A stretch of 64,000 nucleotides of DNA from Hyphomicrobiales bacterium. Lineage in GTDB: Bacteria > Pseudomonadota > Alphaproteobacteria > Rhizobiales > Rhizobiaceae. Positions 37,819 to 48,595 of the stretch are shown here, in pieces (position 1 is the first letter of the stretch; every line of letters starts with the position of its first letter). The position numbers and the translations under genes are program-made. Under the pieces are notes generated by a model. The model saw nothing but the letters and a program-made list of their open reading frames with translations. It made no database searches and was not told where the DNA came from. The stretch spans positions 97,893-161,892 of the forward strand of contig UBMI01000006.1 of the NCBI GenBank assembly GCA_900466475.1, given 5' to 3'.

Positions 37819-38751
37819 ATGGCTGTCGCACAGGACAACGCAACACTGGAAGGCCGCTCCTCGTCGCCGTTCTGGACGGTTGCGCGGCGCGACAGCCTCG
37901 CCGGCTTCCTCTTCATCGCGCCGCAACTGATCGGGATCACCATCTTCGTGCTGATCCCGCTTGGTCTGGTCTTCTGGTATTCGCTGCATGAGTGGAACGT
38001 GCTCGCCAATACCTTCACCTATACAGGCACGCAGAACTACCAGATGCTGATGGAAGACCCGAACCTGCTGCAGGTGCTGGGTTCGACCGCCATCTTCTCT
38101 GCAGGGCTTGTGGTTCTCAACCTGTCGCTGGCCTTGTTGCTGGCGGTACTGTTGAACCAGAAACTCGCGGGCATAACGATCTTCCGGACGCTGTTCTTTT
38201 CGCCTGTTGTCGTGTCGCTCGTGGCCTGGACAATCGTCTGGGGCTTTCTCCTGCAGAAGAATGGCGGCATCAACGGCATGCTGCTGCTGTTTGGCCTCGA
38301 GGGTCCGAACTGGCTGCGCGGCGAGACCACCGCGATGATCTCGGTGATCGTCGTCCAGGTATTCAAGAATGTCGGCCTCAACATGATCCTGTTCCTGGCA
38401 GCCCTCCAGGGCGTGCCGAACGAGCTCTACGAGGCAGCCCGCATCGATGGCGCTCCGCGCTTCAAGCAGTTCCGCCGCATTACCCTGCCGTTGATTAGCC
38501 CGACCATCCTGCTGACCTCGATCATCACCATCGTCGGATCGCTGCAGGTCTTTGCCCAGATCGCGGTCCTGACGCAGGGCGGGCCGGGCCTTTCGACGAC
38601 CGTGCTCGTCTATTACCTCTACCAGCAGGCCTTCCAGTTCCATTTCTTCGGTTACGGGTCGACGCTGTCGATCCTGCTCTTCCTGATCGTCGCCGTTCTG
38701 ACCTTCGCCCAGTGGCAATTGCGCAAGAGGATCGTGTTCTATGAAAGCTGA
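37819..38751 (+). CDS. CUT1 sugar ABC transporter permease (MalF family)
   Basis: A 310-residue permease with about six hydrophobic helices. It has the N-terminal LAGFLFIAPQLIGITIFVLI helix and the EAA loop EAARIDGAPRFKQFRRITLP. The starting ATG follows an AAGGAGACAAGGA-like ribosome site. Partner of the next permease; the reading frames overlap by 11 bases. Confidence 0.92.
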   Translation: MAVAQDNATLEGRSSSPFWTVARRDSLAGFLFIAPQLIGITIFVLIPLGLVFWYSLHEWNVLANTFTYTGTQNYQMLMEDPNLLQVLGSTAIFSAGLVVLNLSLALLLAVLLNQKLAGITIFRTLFFSPVVVSLVAWTIVWGFLLQKNGGINGMLLLFGLEGPNWLRGETTAMISVIVVQVFKNVGLNMILFLAALQGVPNELYEAARIDGAPRFKQFRRITLPLISPTILLTSIITIVGSLQVFAQIAVLTQGGPGLSTTVLVYYLYQQAFQFHFFGYGSTLSILLFLIVAVLTFAQWQLRKRIVFYES

Positions 38752-39583
38752 GATCTCCCCGCGCATGAAGGTCATTCTATACGGGCTGATGTGCGTGCTT
38801 CTCATCCCGTTCGTTTTCCCGACCTGGTGGATGGTCACGTCTTCGGTGAAGCCGATCAGCGATATCTTTGCCTTTCCGCCGCAATTTTTTCCGCAGAGCT
38901 ATGACTGGACGACCTATAGCAAGGTCTTCGAGCTGCAGCCTTTCGTGAAGCAATACTGGAACTCAGCCTATATTGCTGCGGTCGTGACTGTTGGCACGAT
39001 GATCGTTTCGTCGATGGCCGGCTATGCCTTCGCGCGCATCAAATTCCCCTTCGCCAACACGATCTTCATGGTCGTGCTGCTCGGCCTGTTGATCCCTTCG
39101 GAAGTGACGATCGTGCCGCTCTTCCAGATGTTCCTGAAGGCCGGCATGGTCAACACCCACTGGCCGCTGGTACTGGTCCCGATCTTCGGCGCGCCCAGCG
39201 TCTTTGCCACCTTCGTCATGCGGCAGTTTTTCGTGACGCTACCGGTCGAGCTGGAAGAGGCCGCCCGCGTCGATGGCCTCGGGCGTTTCAAGATTTTTCG
39301 CAAGATCGCCCTGCCGCTTGCAAGGCCGGCGCTCGCCTCGGTGGCGATCTTTACCTTCCTGCATTCCTGGAATCTCTATCTCGAACCGATCGTGTTCCTG
39401 TCGAGCGCGGACAAATTCACGCTGCCTCAGGCGCTCACCCAATATACCGACGCCTATGGCGGGCCGATGTGGAACATCCAGCTCGCTGCGGCAACGCTCA
39501 CGGCATTGCCCGTGCTCATCGTCTTCATCATCGCGCAGAAGCAATTCGTCGAAGGGCTCGCGCATACCGGCCTCAAGGGCTGA
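38741..39583 (+). CDS. CUT1 sugar ABC transporter permease (MalG family)
   Basis: A 280-residue permease. It has the EAA loop EAARVDGLGRFKIFRKIALP and several hydrophobic helices, with WWMVTSSVKP at the N-terminal region. Overlaps the previous permease by 11 bases. Together these make the heterodimeric pore for the sugar bound by the protein encoded at 36536. Confidence 0.92.
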   Translation: MKAEISPRMKVILYGLMCVLLIPFVFPTWWMVTSSVKPISDIFAFPPQFFPQSYDWTTYSKVFELQPFVKQYWNSAYIAAVVTVGTMIVSSMAGYAFARIKFPFANTIFMVVLLGLLIPSEVTIVPLFQMFLKAGMVNTHWPLVLVPIFGAPSVFATFVMRQFFVTLPVELEEAARVDGLGRFKIFRKIALPLARPALASVAIFTFLHSWNLYLEPIVFLSSADKFTLPQALTQYTDAYGGPMWNIQLAAATLTALPVLIVFIIAQKQFVEGLAHTGLKG

Positions 39584-39600
39584 AGAACCGGATTTCTCCT

Positions 39601-40653
39601 ATGGCTGACGTTACCCTTTCCCGTGTCCGCAAGAGCTATGGCGCTCTCGACATCATTCATGGTGCCGACCTCGGCATCCGAGACGGCGAATTCGTCGTGC
39701 TGGTCGGGCCATCCGGCTGCGGCAAGTCCACGCTGCTTCGGATGATCGCCGGGCTCGAGACGATTACCGGCGGGGATATCAGGATCGGCGGGCGGGTGGT
39801 CAACGATCTCGACCCCAAGGATCGCGACATTGCCATGGTTTTTCAGAATTATGCGCTCTATCCGCATATGACGGTCGCGACCAATATGGGCTTCTCGCTG
39901 GAACATCGTGGTACCGGCAAAGCGCAGATCGCCGAGCGGGTGAAATGGGCGGCCGATATACTCGGCCTGTCTCACCTTCTCGATCGCTATCCGCGCCAGC
40001 TCTCCGGCGGCCAGCGCCAGCGCGTTGCCATGGGCCGGGCGATTGTTCGCGACCCTCAGGTCTTCCTGTTCGACGAGCCATTGTCGAACCTCGACGCCAA
40101 ACTGCGCGTCGTCATGCGTGGCGAAATCAAGAGCCTGCACCAGAGGCTGAAGACGACCACCATTTATGTCACCCATGACCAGGTCGAAGCGATGACCATG
40201 GCCGACAAGATCGTCGTGCTGAATGCGGGAAGGGTGGAACAGATCGGTGCACCGCTCGACCTTTACGATCGGCCCGCCAACCAGTTCGTAGCCGGGTTCA
40301 TCGGATCACCGTCCATGAACTTCCTCACGGGCACAATCACCGATAAGGGGTTCGCAGCACCTGGCATTGTCTTGCCACTTCCGCAAACTGCCCCTGCACT
40401 GAGCGACCGCAGGCTTGTCTATGGCATCCGGCCCGAGCATTTCTCACTCGATGACGCTGGCGTGCCGGCTGAGATCGTTCTGGTCGAGCCGATGGGTTCG
40501 GAAACCCAGGTGACGATGAAACTCGGTGAAACGCAGGTCACCGGTGTCTTTCGTGAGCGCGTATCGATGGCTCCAGGAGCGACAATTCACGTGCGCCCGG
40601 AGCTTTCCAACATCCATCTCTTCGCTGCCGATGGCGGCGAACGTCTGAACTAA
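39601..40653 (+). CDS. CUT1 sugar ABC transporter ATPase (MsmK/UgpC family)
   Basis: A 350-residue ATPase. Walker A is GPSGCGKS, the Q-loop is VFQNYALYPHMTV (typical for MalK-like), the signature LSGGQRQR and Walker B VFLFDEPLSNLD. The C-terminal domain is TOBE-type, including YGIRPEHFS. I take the ATG at 39601, 17 bases after the MalG-type stop, for a normal MalK-length protein. Last transport gene of the set. Confidence 0.93.
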   Translation: MADVTLSRVRKSYGALDIIHGADLGIRDGEFVVLVGPSGCGKSTLLRMIAGLETITGGDIRIGGRVVNDLDPKDRDIAMVFQNYALYPHMTVATNMGFSLEHRGTGKAQIAERVKWAADILGLSHLLDRYPRQLSGGQRQRVAMGRAIVRDPQVFLFDEPLSNLDAKLRVVMRGEIKSLHQRLKTTTIYVTHDQVEAMTMADKIVVLNAGRVEQIGAPLDLYDRPANQFVAGFIGSPSMNFLTGTITDKGFAAPGIVLPLPQTAPALSDRRLVYGIRPEHFSLDDAGVPAEIVLVEPMGSETQVTMKLGETQVTGVFRERVSMAPGATIHVRPELSNIHLFAADGGERLN

Positions 40654-40662
40654 GGCAGCTCC

Positions 40663-41355
40663 ATGCCGACCTATCCGGAAACCAGGCTCACAAAGGCGCT
40701 GCGCGAAGGCGAATTCCCTGTCATCGTCTCGCTCGCGCGTCACGATCTCGACCTCGCGAAGGCTGCCATCGAGGCAGGCGCGTTCGCGATCAAGGTCCAT
40801 CTCAACGCCTATCACCGCGCGACCGGCACGACCTTCGGCAGCTTTGCCGAGGAGCGGCGGTTTTTCGAGGACCTTGCAACGCTTGGCGTGCCGCTTCTTG
40901 TCATGGCAGGACAAGAAAAGGTTCCGAACCCGCAGGAGATGGAGGCGCTCGCTGATCTCGGCTTCGAGGGTTTCAATGTCTATGTCAGCGATATGCAGCC
41001 GCATCTGCTGCAATCGAAGCTACGGCCCATTCCGGCGCTTGGCGAGGCGAGCACTGACGAGGATCTGCAGGGGATTCTCGACATTCCCGGTGCGATGATG
41101 GAAGCCTCGGTCGCGTCCTTTGCCGACTACGGAAAGCCGCTCGACGAGAGCGATCTTGATCGCTACCGGACCATCGCGGGCAAGGCGGGCATTCCGGTCA
41201 TCGCGCCAAGCCAGAAGATGTTTGTGCCCGACGATATGCCGAAGCTGAGGGACGCGGGCATTGCTGCCCCTCTGCTCGGCGTTATCGTCACCGGCACGAC
41301 GCCGGAGAGCATGAGAGCGGCGGTACAGCCGATCGTCGCGGCAATACGGCGATGA
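40663..41355 (+). CDS. Unrecognised TIM-barrel-like protein, 230 residues
   Basis: Not firmly recognised. It begins nine bases after the ATPase stop, so it probably belongs to the same operon. The alternating strands and helices (PVIVSLARHDLDLAKAAIEA, FAIKVHLNAY, LLVMAGQEKVPNPQEME, GFNVYVSDM, VIAPSQKMFVPDDMPKLRDA, LGVIVTGTTPESMRAAVQPI) and the gly-rich end GVIVTGTT suggest a small beta/alpha barrel like those of sugar-phosphate epimerases such as NanE. No cofactor motif is seen. Possibly an epimerase or aldolase for the imported sugar; that is inference. Confidence 0.6.
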   Translation: MPTYPETRLTKALREGEFPVIVSLARHDLDLAKAAIEAGAFAIKVHLNAYHRATGTTFGSFAEERRFFEDLATLGVPLLVMAGQEKVPNPQEMEALADLGFEGFNVYVSDMQPHLLQSKLRPIPALGEASTDEDLQGILDIPGAMMEASVASFADYGKPLDESDLDRYRTIAGKAGIPVIAPSQKMFVPDDMPKLRDAGIAAPLLGVIVTGTTPESMRAAVQPIVAAIRR

Positions 41356-41369
41356 GGCTGAGCGCCGGT

Positions 41370-43346
<1,977 letters not shown>

Positions 43347-43353
43347 TCAAATC

Positions 43354-43367
43354 ATGTCGTATGACAT
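43354..43367. promoter_or_regulatory. Candidate FadR-type operator before the uxuA-like gene
   Basis: ATGTC-GTAT-GACAT is a perfect inverted repeat eight bases upstream of the uxuA-like start. The same half-site GACAT/ATGTC recurs upstream of the GntR gene and the peptide-type transporter (44176-44199). This fits one regulator controlling all three transcripts. Confidence 0.55.
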
Positions 43368-43394
43368 AATATGAATTTTTAAGGTTGTCGAGCC

Positions 43395-44111
43395 TCATTG
43401 CTGCTCTGCAAGCATTCGGTATCGTCGCTGGCTCGCCATCATGTGCGCGCGCATGGCCTGTCTGGCGCGATCCGGATCCTGCTCCGCAATGGCGGCCAGG
43501 ATCTCACCATGCTCTGCATGAACCTTTTCGAGATAAGTGCGATCATTTGCTTCGGGTAAGGTCGGAAACTGTCCGCGCGGGATTGCGCGCGGTCCGAAAT
43601 GGCGCAGGGCATCGATATAGAATCTGTTGTTCGAAGCATTGGCTATGGCGGTGTGGAATTCATAATCGGCCTCGACCGTGGGCTCGCCGCTCTCGATGAG
43701 TTGGGCCATTTTTCGGTTGGCAAGTCGAATCGCAGCTTCCTGTTCGGCCGTCCTTCGATAGGCTGCGATAGCGGCGGCCTCTCCTTCGACTGCCATGCGA
43801 AATTCCAGCAATTCCAGTGTTTCCGGAATGCTTTTGACCTCGACCGGCGTCAGGACAAGCCTGGCATGCACGTTGGGATCCGATACGAAGACGCCCTTGC
43901 CTTGGACAGGTCGGACAAATCCGGCCGCGCGCAGGTCGGCAATCGCTTCCCGCACCACTGTGCGACTCACGCCGAAGGCCGCCTCAAGCTGGGGCTCGGT
44001 TGGAAGCTGATCTCCCTCACGGAGCTTTCCCGTCTCGATCTGCATTCGCAACTGATCGATCATCTGCTGCGCCAAGCGCTGCCTGCCACGCGTGCCCGCC
44101 ACCATCTTCAT
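43395..44111 (-). CDS. FadR-type GntR-family regulator
   Basis: A 238-residue regulator. I chose the ATG at 44111, four bases after GGGGAA; the frame is open to 44180 but that would run into the operator region. Winged helix-turn-helix near residues 12-75 (QLRMQIETGKLREGDQLPTE, FGVSRTVVREAIADLRAAGF) and a helical FCD ligand domain (LLEFRMAVEGEAA, EADYEFHTAIANAS, VHAEHGEILAAI with the usual His residues). FCD-type regulators commonly sense sugar acids. Lies downstream of the uxuA-like and kdgD genes' promoter side and divergent from the transporter. Confidence 0.9.
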   Translation of the reverse strand: MKMVAGTRGRQRLAQQMIDQLRMQIETGKLREGDQLPTEPQLEAAFGVSRTVVREAIADLRAAGFVRPVQGKGVFVSDPNVHARLVLTPVEVKSIPETLELLEFRMAVEGEAAAIAAYRRTAEQEAAIRLANRKMAQLIESGEPTVEADYEFHTAIANASNNRFYIDALRHFGPRAIPRGQFPTLPEANDRTYLEKVHAEHGEILAAIAEQDPDRARQAMRAHMMASQRRYRMLAEQQ

Positions 44112-44175
44112 TGTTCCCCATTTTCGCGTCCTCTTCCGCATGGCACTTGCAAACGTCTTGGAAAAATCATAGTAC

Positions 44176-44199
44176 GACATACGGACGACATATTATGTC
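44176..44199. promoter_or_regulatory. Candidate GntR operators in the divergent control region
   Basis: GACAT at 44176-44180, then the perfect palindrome GACAT-ATT-ATGTC at 44187-44199. They are in the gap between the divergent GntR gene and the peptide-type binding-protein gene. The half-sites are the same as in the palindrome before the uxuA-like gene. Confidence 0.55.
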
Positions 44200-44227
44200 T
44201 TGTATAGTAACTCAGGGAGGAGTTGCA

Positions 44228-45823
44228 ATGAAGCATTTTTCCAGAAGCCTGTTTGTTGGTGTCGCTCTCTGCGCGCTGACCTTGGCAGCACCCGCGCTTC
44301 GGGCGGCGACGCCTGCCGATCAGCTCGTGATCGGCACCTCGCTCGCCCAGGTTCTTTCGCTGGATCCGCAGCAGGCGACGGAAGCCAAGGCCAACGAGAT
44401 CATGTCGAACCTCTATGATCGCCTGGTTGCGTCGACGCCTGACGGCAAGATCGTGCCGCAGCTTGCCGAAAGCTGGCAGGTTGATGACAAGGGGATCACC
44501 TTCAAGCTGCGCGACGCGACTTTTGCCTCGGGAAACCCGGTCACGTCCAAGGACGTCGTCTATTCACTCGGCCGCTTGCTGAAGCTCGATCAGGCCGCAG
44601 CCGCCAACCTGAAGCGCGTCGGCTATACGAAGGACAATATCGATCAACTGGTCAAAGCCGTCGATGACAAGACGGTGCGCATCGATCTTTCGGGCGAAGT
44701 GACATCGGAGCTTCTGCTTTACCGTCTGGCCATGGTCATTGCGAGCGTCGTCGACAGCGTTGAAGTCCAGAAGCATGTCGCCAATGATGACTATGGCAAC
44801 GCCTGGCTTAGAACCCATTCGGCGGGCTCCGGACCGTTCACGTTGAACCGCTGGGCGCCCAATGAACTTGTCATTCTCGAAGCCAACAAGAACTATGTTG
44901 CGGGTGCTCCGAAGATGCGCCGCGTCATCGTCCGCCATGTTCCCGAAAGCCAGGTGGAGCGCCTGATGCTGGAACGCGGCGACATCGACATAGCAAGCGC
45001 AATGACCGCGTCGGATCTCGCCACCTTCGACAACAAGAAGGGCTTCGAAATCCAGCGCGTACCGACCGGTGGCTTCTACGTGCTGTCGATGAATGCCGGC
45101 AACAAATATCTGTCGAACCCGAAAGTGCGCGAAGCAATCGCCTACGGTATCGATTACAAGGGGATCGAGAAGACTATCATGGGTCCTTACGGGCGTGCCC
45201 GTACCGTGCCGGTTCCCGAAAACTTCGAATATGCAATCCCGAGCCCCGACTGGCACCTCGATGTCGCCAAGGCAAAGGAGCTTCTTGCGGAAGCGGGCTT
45301 CAAGGACGGCTTTACGCTCAGCCTGAAAACCATCGCACAGACGCCCCGCATCGATCTTGCCACCGCGATCCAGGCTTCGCTCGGCCAGATCGGCATCAAG
45401 GTCGACATCCAGCAGGGCAACGGATCGGACATTATCGCGGCGCACCGTGCGCGAAATTTCGATCTGCTCATTCCACAGACTGGTGCCTATATGCCGAACG
45501 TGCTCGGAGCGATGGAGCAGTTCGCGTCCAATCCCGACAATTCCCTCGAAGCAAACAATGCCGGCAACTTCGTCTGGCGCTCGGCATGGGACATTCCGGA
45601 ACTGACGGCGCTGACGGCGAAGGCTTCACTTGAGGCGGACCCGAAGAAACGCGGCGAAATCTATGTCGATATGCAGAAGATGTTCGTGGATCAGAAGCCG
45701 GCCGTCCTGCCGATGTTCGAGCGCTTCGAGCCGATCGTGCTGAACGACAAGGTTCAGGGTTATGTCGGCCATCCGAACCAGACGACGCGCCTTGAGGGCG
45801 TCACGAAAGCTGAGGCCGATTAA
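44228..45823 (+). CDS. Peptide/nickel-type ABC transporter substrate-binding protein
   Basis: A 531-residue family-5 binding protein. Signal peptide 1-28 (SLFVGVALCALTLAAPALRA) and the family motifs AESWQVDDKGITFKLRDATF, DVVYSLGRLL, SGPFTLNRWAPNELVILEAN and KVREAIAYGIDYKGIEK. Starts at the ATG at 44228, preceded by GGGAGGAGTTGCA. In family terms the ligand could be a peptide, an opine, an oligosaccharide or nickel. The neighbouring KdgD and UxuA-like enzymes and shared operator motifs make a sugar-acid ligand more likely. Confidence 0.9.
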   Translation: MKHFSRSLFVGVALCALTLAAPALRAATPADQLVIGTSLAQVLSLDPQQATEAKANEIMSNLYDRLVASTPDGKIVPQLAESWQVDDKGITFKLRDATFASGNPVTSKDVVYSLGRLLKLDQAAAANLKRVGYTKDNIDQLVKAVDDKTVRIDLSGEVTSELLLYRLAMVIASVVDSVEVQKHVANDDYGNAWLRTHSAGSGPFTLNRWAPNELVILEANKNYVAGAPKMRRVIVRHVPESQVERLMLERGDIDIASAMTASDLATFDNKKGFEIQRVPTGGFYVLSMNAGNKYLSNPKVREAIAYGIDYKGIEKTIMGPYGRARTVPVPENFEYAIPSPDWHLDVAKAKELLAEAGFKDGFTLSLKTIAQTPRIDLATAIQASLGQIGIKVDIQQGNGSDIIAAHRARNFDLLIPQTGAYMPNVLGAMEQFASNPDNSLEANNAGNFVWRSAWDIPELTALTAKASLEADPKKRGEIYVDMQKMFVDQKPAVLPMFERFEPIVLNDKVQGYVGHPNQTTRLEGVTKAEAD

Positions 45824-45838
45824 GCAAGGTCGCCGATC

Positions 45839-46867
45839 ATGAAGGAACTCTCCGTGAAGGAACTGGCGCGCCGGGTGGGACACCTGGCCGTCAGCCTGTT
45901 CATCCTGCTGTGCGTCACTTTCGTGATCGGCCGTATTCTTCCGGCCGACCCGGTCGGAGCGATCGTCGGCGAACTGGCAGACCCTGCCGCTTATGCCGCC
46001 ATGCGTCAGAAGCTTGGTCTTGACCTGCCGATCTATCAGCAGTTCCTGATCTACCTGAATGGCCTGGCGCATGGCGATTTCGGAACGGCGGTGCTGACGG
46101 GCAATCCCGTCTCCTCGGATCTTGCTCAGGCATTTCCCGCGACATTCGAACTCGCCACCCTGGCGATCCTGATCTCGACCTTCGTCGGCGTCCCGCTTGG
46201 GCTGACGGCGGCACTTTTTCGAGACACGTTTATCGACAAGATCGCCCGGATCGTGGCGCTTGTCGGTCATTCGATCCCGGTCTTCTGGTTCGGCATCGTC
46301 GGCCTGGTCATCTTTTATGCAGGGCTGAACTGGGTTGGAGGTCCTGGACGTGTCGATGTCTTCTACGAGGGCATGGTGACGCCACAGACGGGGCTGCTGC
46401 TCGTTGATAGCCTGCTGCAGGGAGAAACAGAGATCTTCTGGAATGCGCTTGGGCATATCATCCTGCCTGCCGTGATCCTTGCCTATGCCGCCATGGCCTA
46501 TATCACCCGCATGACCCGCAGCTTCACGCTCGAGCAACTGAGCCAGGACTACGTGATCGCCGCGCGCGCAAAGGGTGTCGGCCCGGCCCGCACCGTCATC
46601 GGCCACGTCCTGCCGAATATCGCGGTACAGCTCATCACCATCCTGGCTATTTCCTATGGCGGGTTGCTGGAAGGTGCCGTCGTGACCGAGATCGTCTTTT
46701 CCTGGCCGGGTATCGGCCAATACATGACGAATGCGCTGATGATCGGCGACATGAATGCCGTCGTTGCCGCCACCATCATTATCGGCTTCATCTTCATGTT
46801 CCTCAATTTCCTGGCGGACATCGCCTACGCGATATTCGATCCGCGGACGCGGGAGGCTGCGCTATGA
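45839..46867 (+). CDS. Peptide/nickel-type ABC transporter permease (DppB family)
   Basis: A 342-residue permease. N-terminal hydrophobic helix near residues 17-35, RILPADPVGAIVGELADPAA as in DppB proteins, EAA-type loop near residue 235 (AARAKGVGPARTVIGHVLPN), and FSWPGIGQYMTNAL. ATG at 45839 is 15 bases after the binding-protein stop. Its stop overlaps the next start (ATGA). Confidence 0.93.
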   Translation: MKELSVKELARRVGHLAVSLFILLCVTFVIGRILPADPVGAIVGELADPAAYAAMRQKLGLDLPIYQQFLIYLNGLAHGDFGTAVLTGNPVSSDLAQAFPATFELATLAILISTFVGVPLGLTAALFRDTFIDKIARIVALVGHSIPVFWFGIVGLVIFYAGLNWVGGPGRVDVFYEGMVTPQTGLLLVDSLLQGETEIFWNALGHIILPAVILAYAAMAYITRMTRSFTLEQLSQDYVIAARAKGVGPARTVIGHVLPNIAVQLITILAISYGGLLEGAVVTEIVFSWPGIGQYMTNALMIGDMNAVVAATIIIGFIFMFLNFLADIAYAIFDPRTREAAL

Positions 46868-47766
46868 GCGATGCAATCCAAACCGACCTCACCGTGCGCC
46901 CACCGAGCCTGCCGGCACGGATCTCAGGCTCAACGATGAGGATCGTCTCAAGACTGGGGCAGGAACCGCTCGGCATGGCCGGCTTTATTATTCTGGCGGT
47001 GCTCTGCGTCGTCGCGATCCTTGCGCCTTGGCTCGCGCCCTATGATCCCAACATCCAGGTTCTGTCCGATGCGCTGCAGCCGCCGAGCGCCGCGCATTGG
47101 GCCGGCACCGACGAGTTCGGCCGGGATATTCTGAGCCGCCTGATCTATGGGACGCGGATCACGGTCCAGACTGTGCTTTCGATTTCTCTCATCGTTGGCC
47201 CGATCGGCCTGCTTATCGGAGTCGTCGCCGGTTTCTTTGGCGGGCGCACCGATGCACTCCTGATGCGGGCAACGGATATCGTCCTGTCCTTTCCCTCACT
47301 GATTCTGGCGCTGGCATTCGCCGCCGCCCTCGGAGCCGGCCTGACGACGGCAATCATCGCCATTTCACTCACCGCATGGCCACCCATTGCGCGTCTGGCG
47401 CGCGCCGAGGCGCTGGTCGTCAGAAATGCAGACTATGTGGCCGCCGCCCGTCTCTACGGCGCCTCGCCCCTGCGCATCCTGTTTGTCTACATCGCTCCCA
47501 TGTGCATTCCGTCGGTGATCGTACGTCTGACCCTCAACATGGCGGGCATCATTCTGACGGCCGCTTCGTTGGGCTTTCTCGGATTGGGCGCGCAGCCGCC
47601 GGCGCCAGAATGGGGGGCGATGATCTCGAGCGGGCGAAAGTTCATGCTCGATTATTGGTGGGTTGCCGTGATGCCGGGTGTTGCCATCCTCGTTACCAGC
47701 CTTGCCTTCAACGTGGCAGGTGACGCGCTTCGCGACATTCTGGATCCCCGTCATGCGAGGTCCTGA
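46864..47766 (+). CDS. Peptide/nickel-type ABC transporter permease (DppC family)
   Basis: A 300-residue permease. It has an N-terminal cytoplasmic arm, the hallmark HWAGTDEFGRDILSRLIYGT near residue 78, about six hydrophobic helices, and the closing GDALRDILDP. Coupled to the previous gene by the ATGA overlap; the next gene starts one base after its stop. Confidence 0.93.
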   Translation: MSDAIQTDLTVRPPSLPARISGSTMRIVSRLGQEPLGMAGFIILAVLCVVAILAPWLAPYDPNIQVLSDALQPPSAAHWAGTDEFGRDILSRLIYGTRITVQTVLSISLIVGPIGLLIGVVAGFFGGRTDALLMRATDIVLSFPSLILALAFAAALGAGLTTAIIAISLTAWPPIARLARAEALVVRNADYVAAARLYGASPLRILFVYIAPMCIPSVIVRLTLNMAGIILTAASLGFLGLGAQPPAPEWGAMISSGRKFMLDYWWVAVMPGVAILVTSLAFNVAGDALRDILDPRHARS

Positions 47767-47767
47767 T

Positions 47768-48595
47768 ATGAAGCCAGTTCTCTCCATCGAAGACCTCAAT
47801 GTCAGCTTCGGCAAGAACGCGGTGCCTGCCGTCTCCCATGTCAGCTTCGATGTCGGGCGCGAGCGCGTCGGCATCGTCGGCGAGTCCGGCTCTGGAAAAT
47901 CGACGACAGGTCGCGCGATCATGCGACTCCTGTCGGCAGGTGCCACCGTCTCCGCAAAGCGCCTCGACCTTGACGGCAGTCCGCTTCTGTCGCTCTCCGA
48001 GAGGCAGATGGGAAAGATACGCGGCAAGGATATTGCGCTCATCATGCAGGACCCCCGCTATTCGCTCAATCCGGTGCTGACAGTCGGCAAGCAGATCGCT
48101 GAAGCGGCTCGCCTGCATCTCAATCTGCGTGGCGCAGCAGCGACTGCTGCGACCAAAGCGATGCTCGAGCGCGTTCGCATCCGGGACGCCGAGCGCGTCA
48201 TGGCACAGTATCCGCATCAGATATCCGGCGGCATGGGCCAGCGTGTAATGATTGCAATGATGCTTCTCGCCAAGCCGAAGCTCGTCATCGCCGACGAGCC
48301 AACTTCGGCGCTCGATGTCAGCGTGCGCAAAGACGTGCTGACGTTGCTTGACGAACTCGTCCGGGAGAACGATTCCGGCCTGCTGCTGATCAGTCACGAT
48401 ATCCGCATGGTCTCCGCCTTCTGTGAGCGAATCATCGTCATGTATGCAGGGCGCATCGTCGAAACGCTGACACGGCTGGAAGATGCCAGCCATCCCTATA
48501 CGAAGGGCCTGATCGCCGCGATGCCGGATCCGCGACACCCCGTCCGGCGGCTTGCGGTTCTCGACCGCTCGAAGATCGACCTGGAGAGAGCATGA
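47768..48595 (+). CDS. Peptide/nickel-type ABC transporter ATPase, DppD/NikD type
   Basis: A 275-residue ATPase. Walker A GESGSGKS is near residue 41, signature ISGGMGQR, Walker B LVIADEPTSALD. It lacks the C-terminal Cys-containing oligopeptide extension seen in the ATPase at 2243 and is closer in length to NikD. Start ATG 47768 is directly after the DppC stop. Its stop overlaps the next start. Confidence 0.92.
   Translation: MKPVLSIEDLNVSFGKNAVPAVSHVSFDVGRERVGIVGESGSGKSTTGRAIMRLLSAGATVSAKRLDLDGSPLLSLSERQMGKIRGKDIALIMQDPRYSLNPVLTVGKQIAEAARLHLNLRGAAATAATKAMLERVRIRDAERVMAQYPHQISGGMGQRVMIAMMLLAKPKLVIADEPTSALDVSVRKDVLTLLDELVRENDSGLLLISHDIRMVSAFCERIIVMYAGRIVETLTRLEDASHPYTKGLIAAMPDPRHPVRRLAVLDRSKIDLERA

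Noticed and set aside
37804..38838. Minus-strand 344-residue open frame across the MalF-type permease gene
   Set aside because: Same reason: a Gln/Asp/Arg-rich shadow of a hydrophobic protein with no domain.
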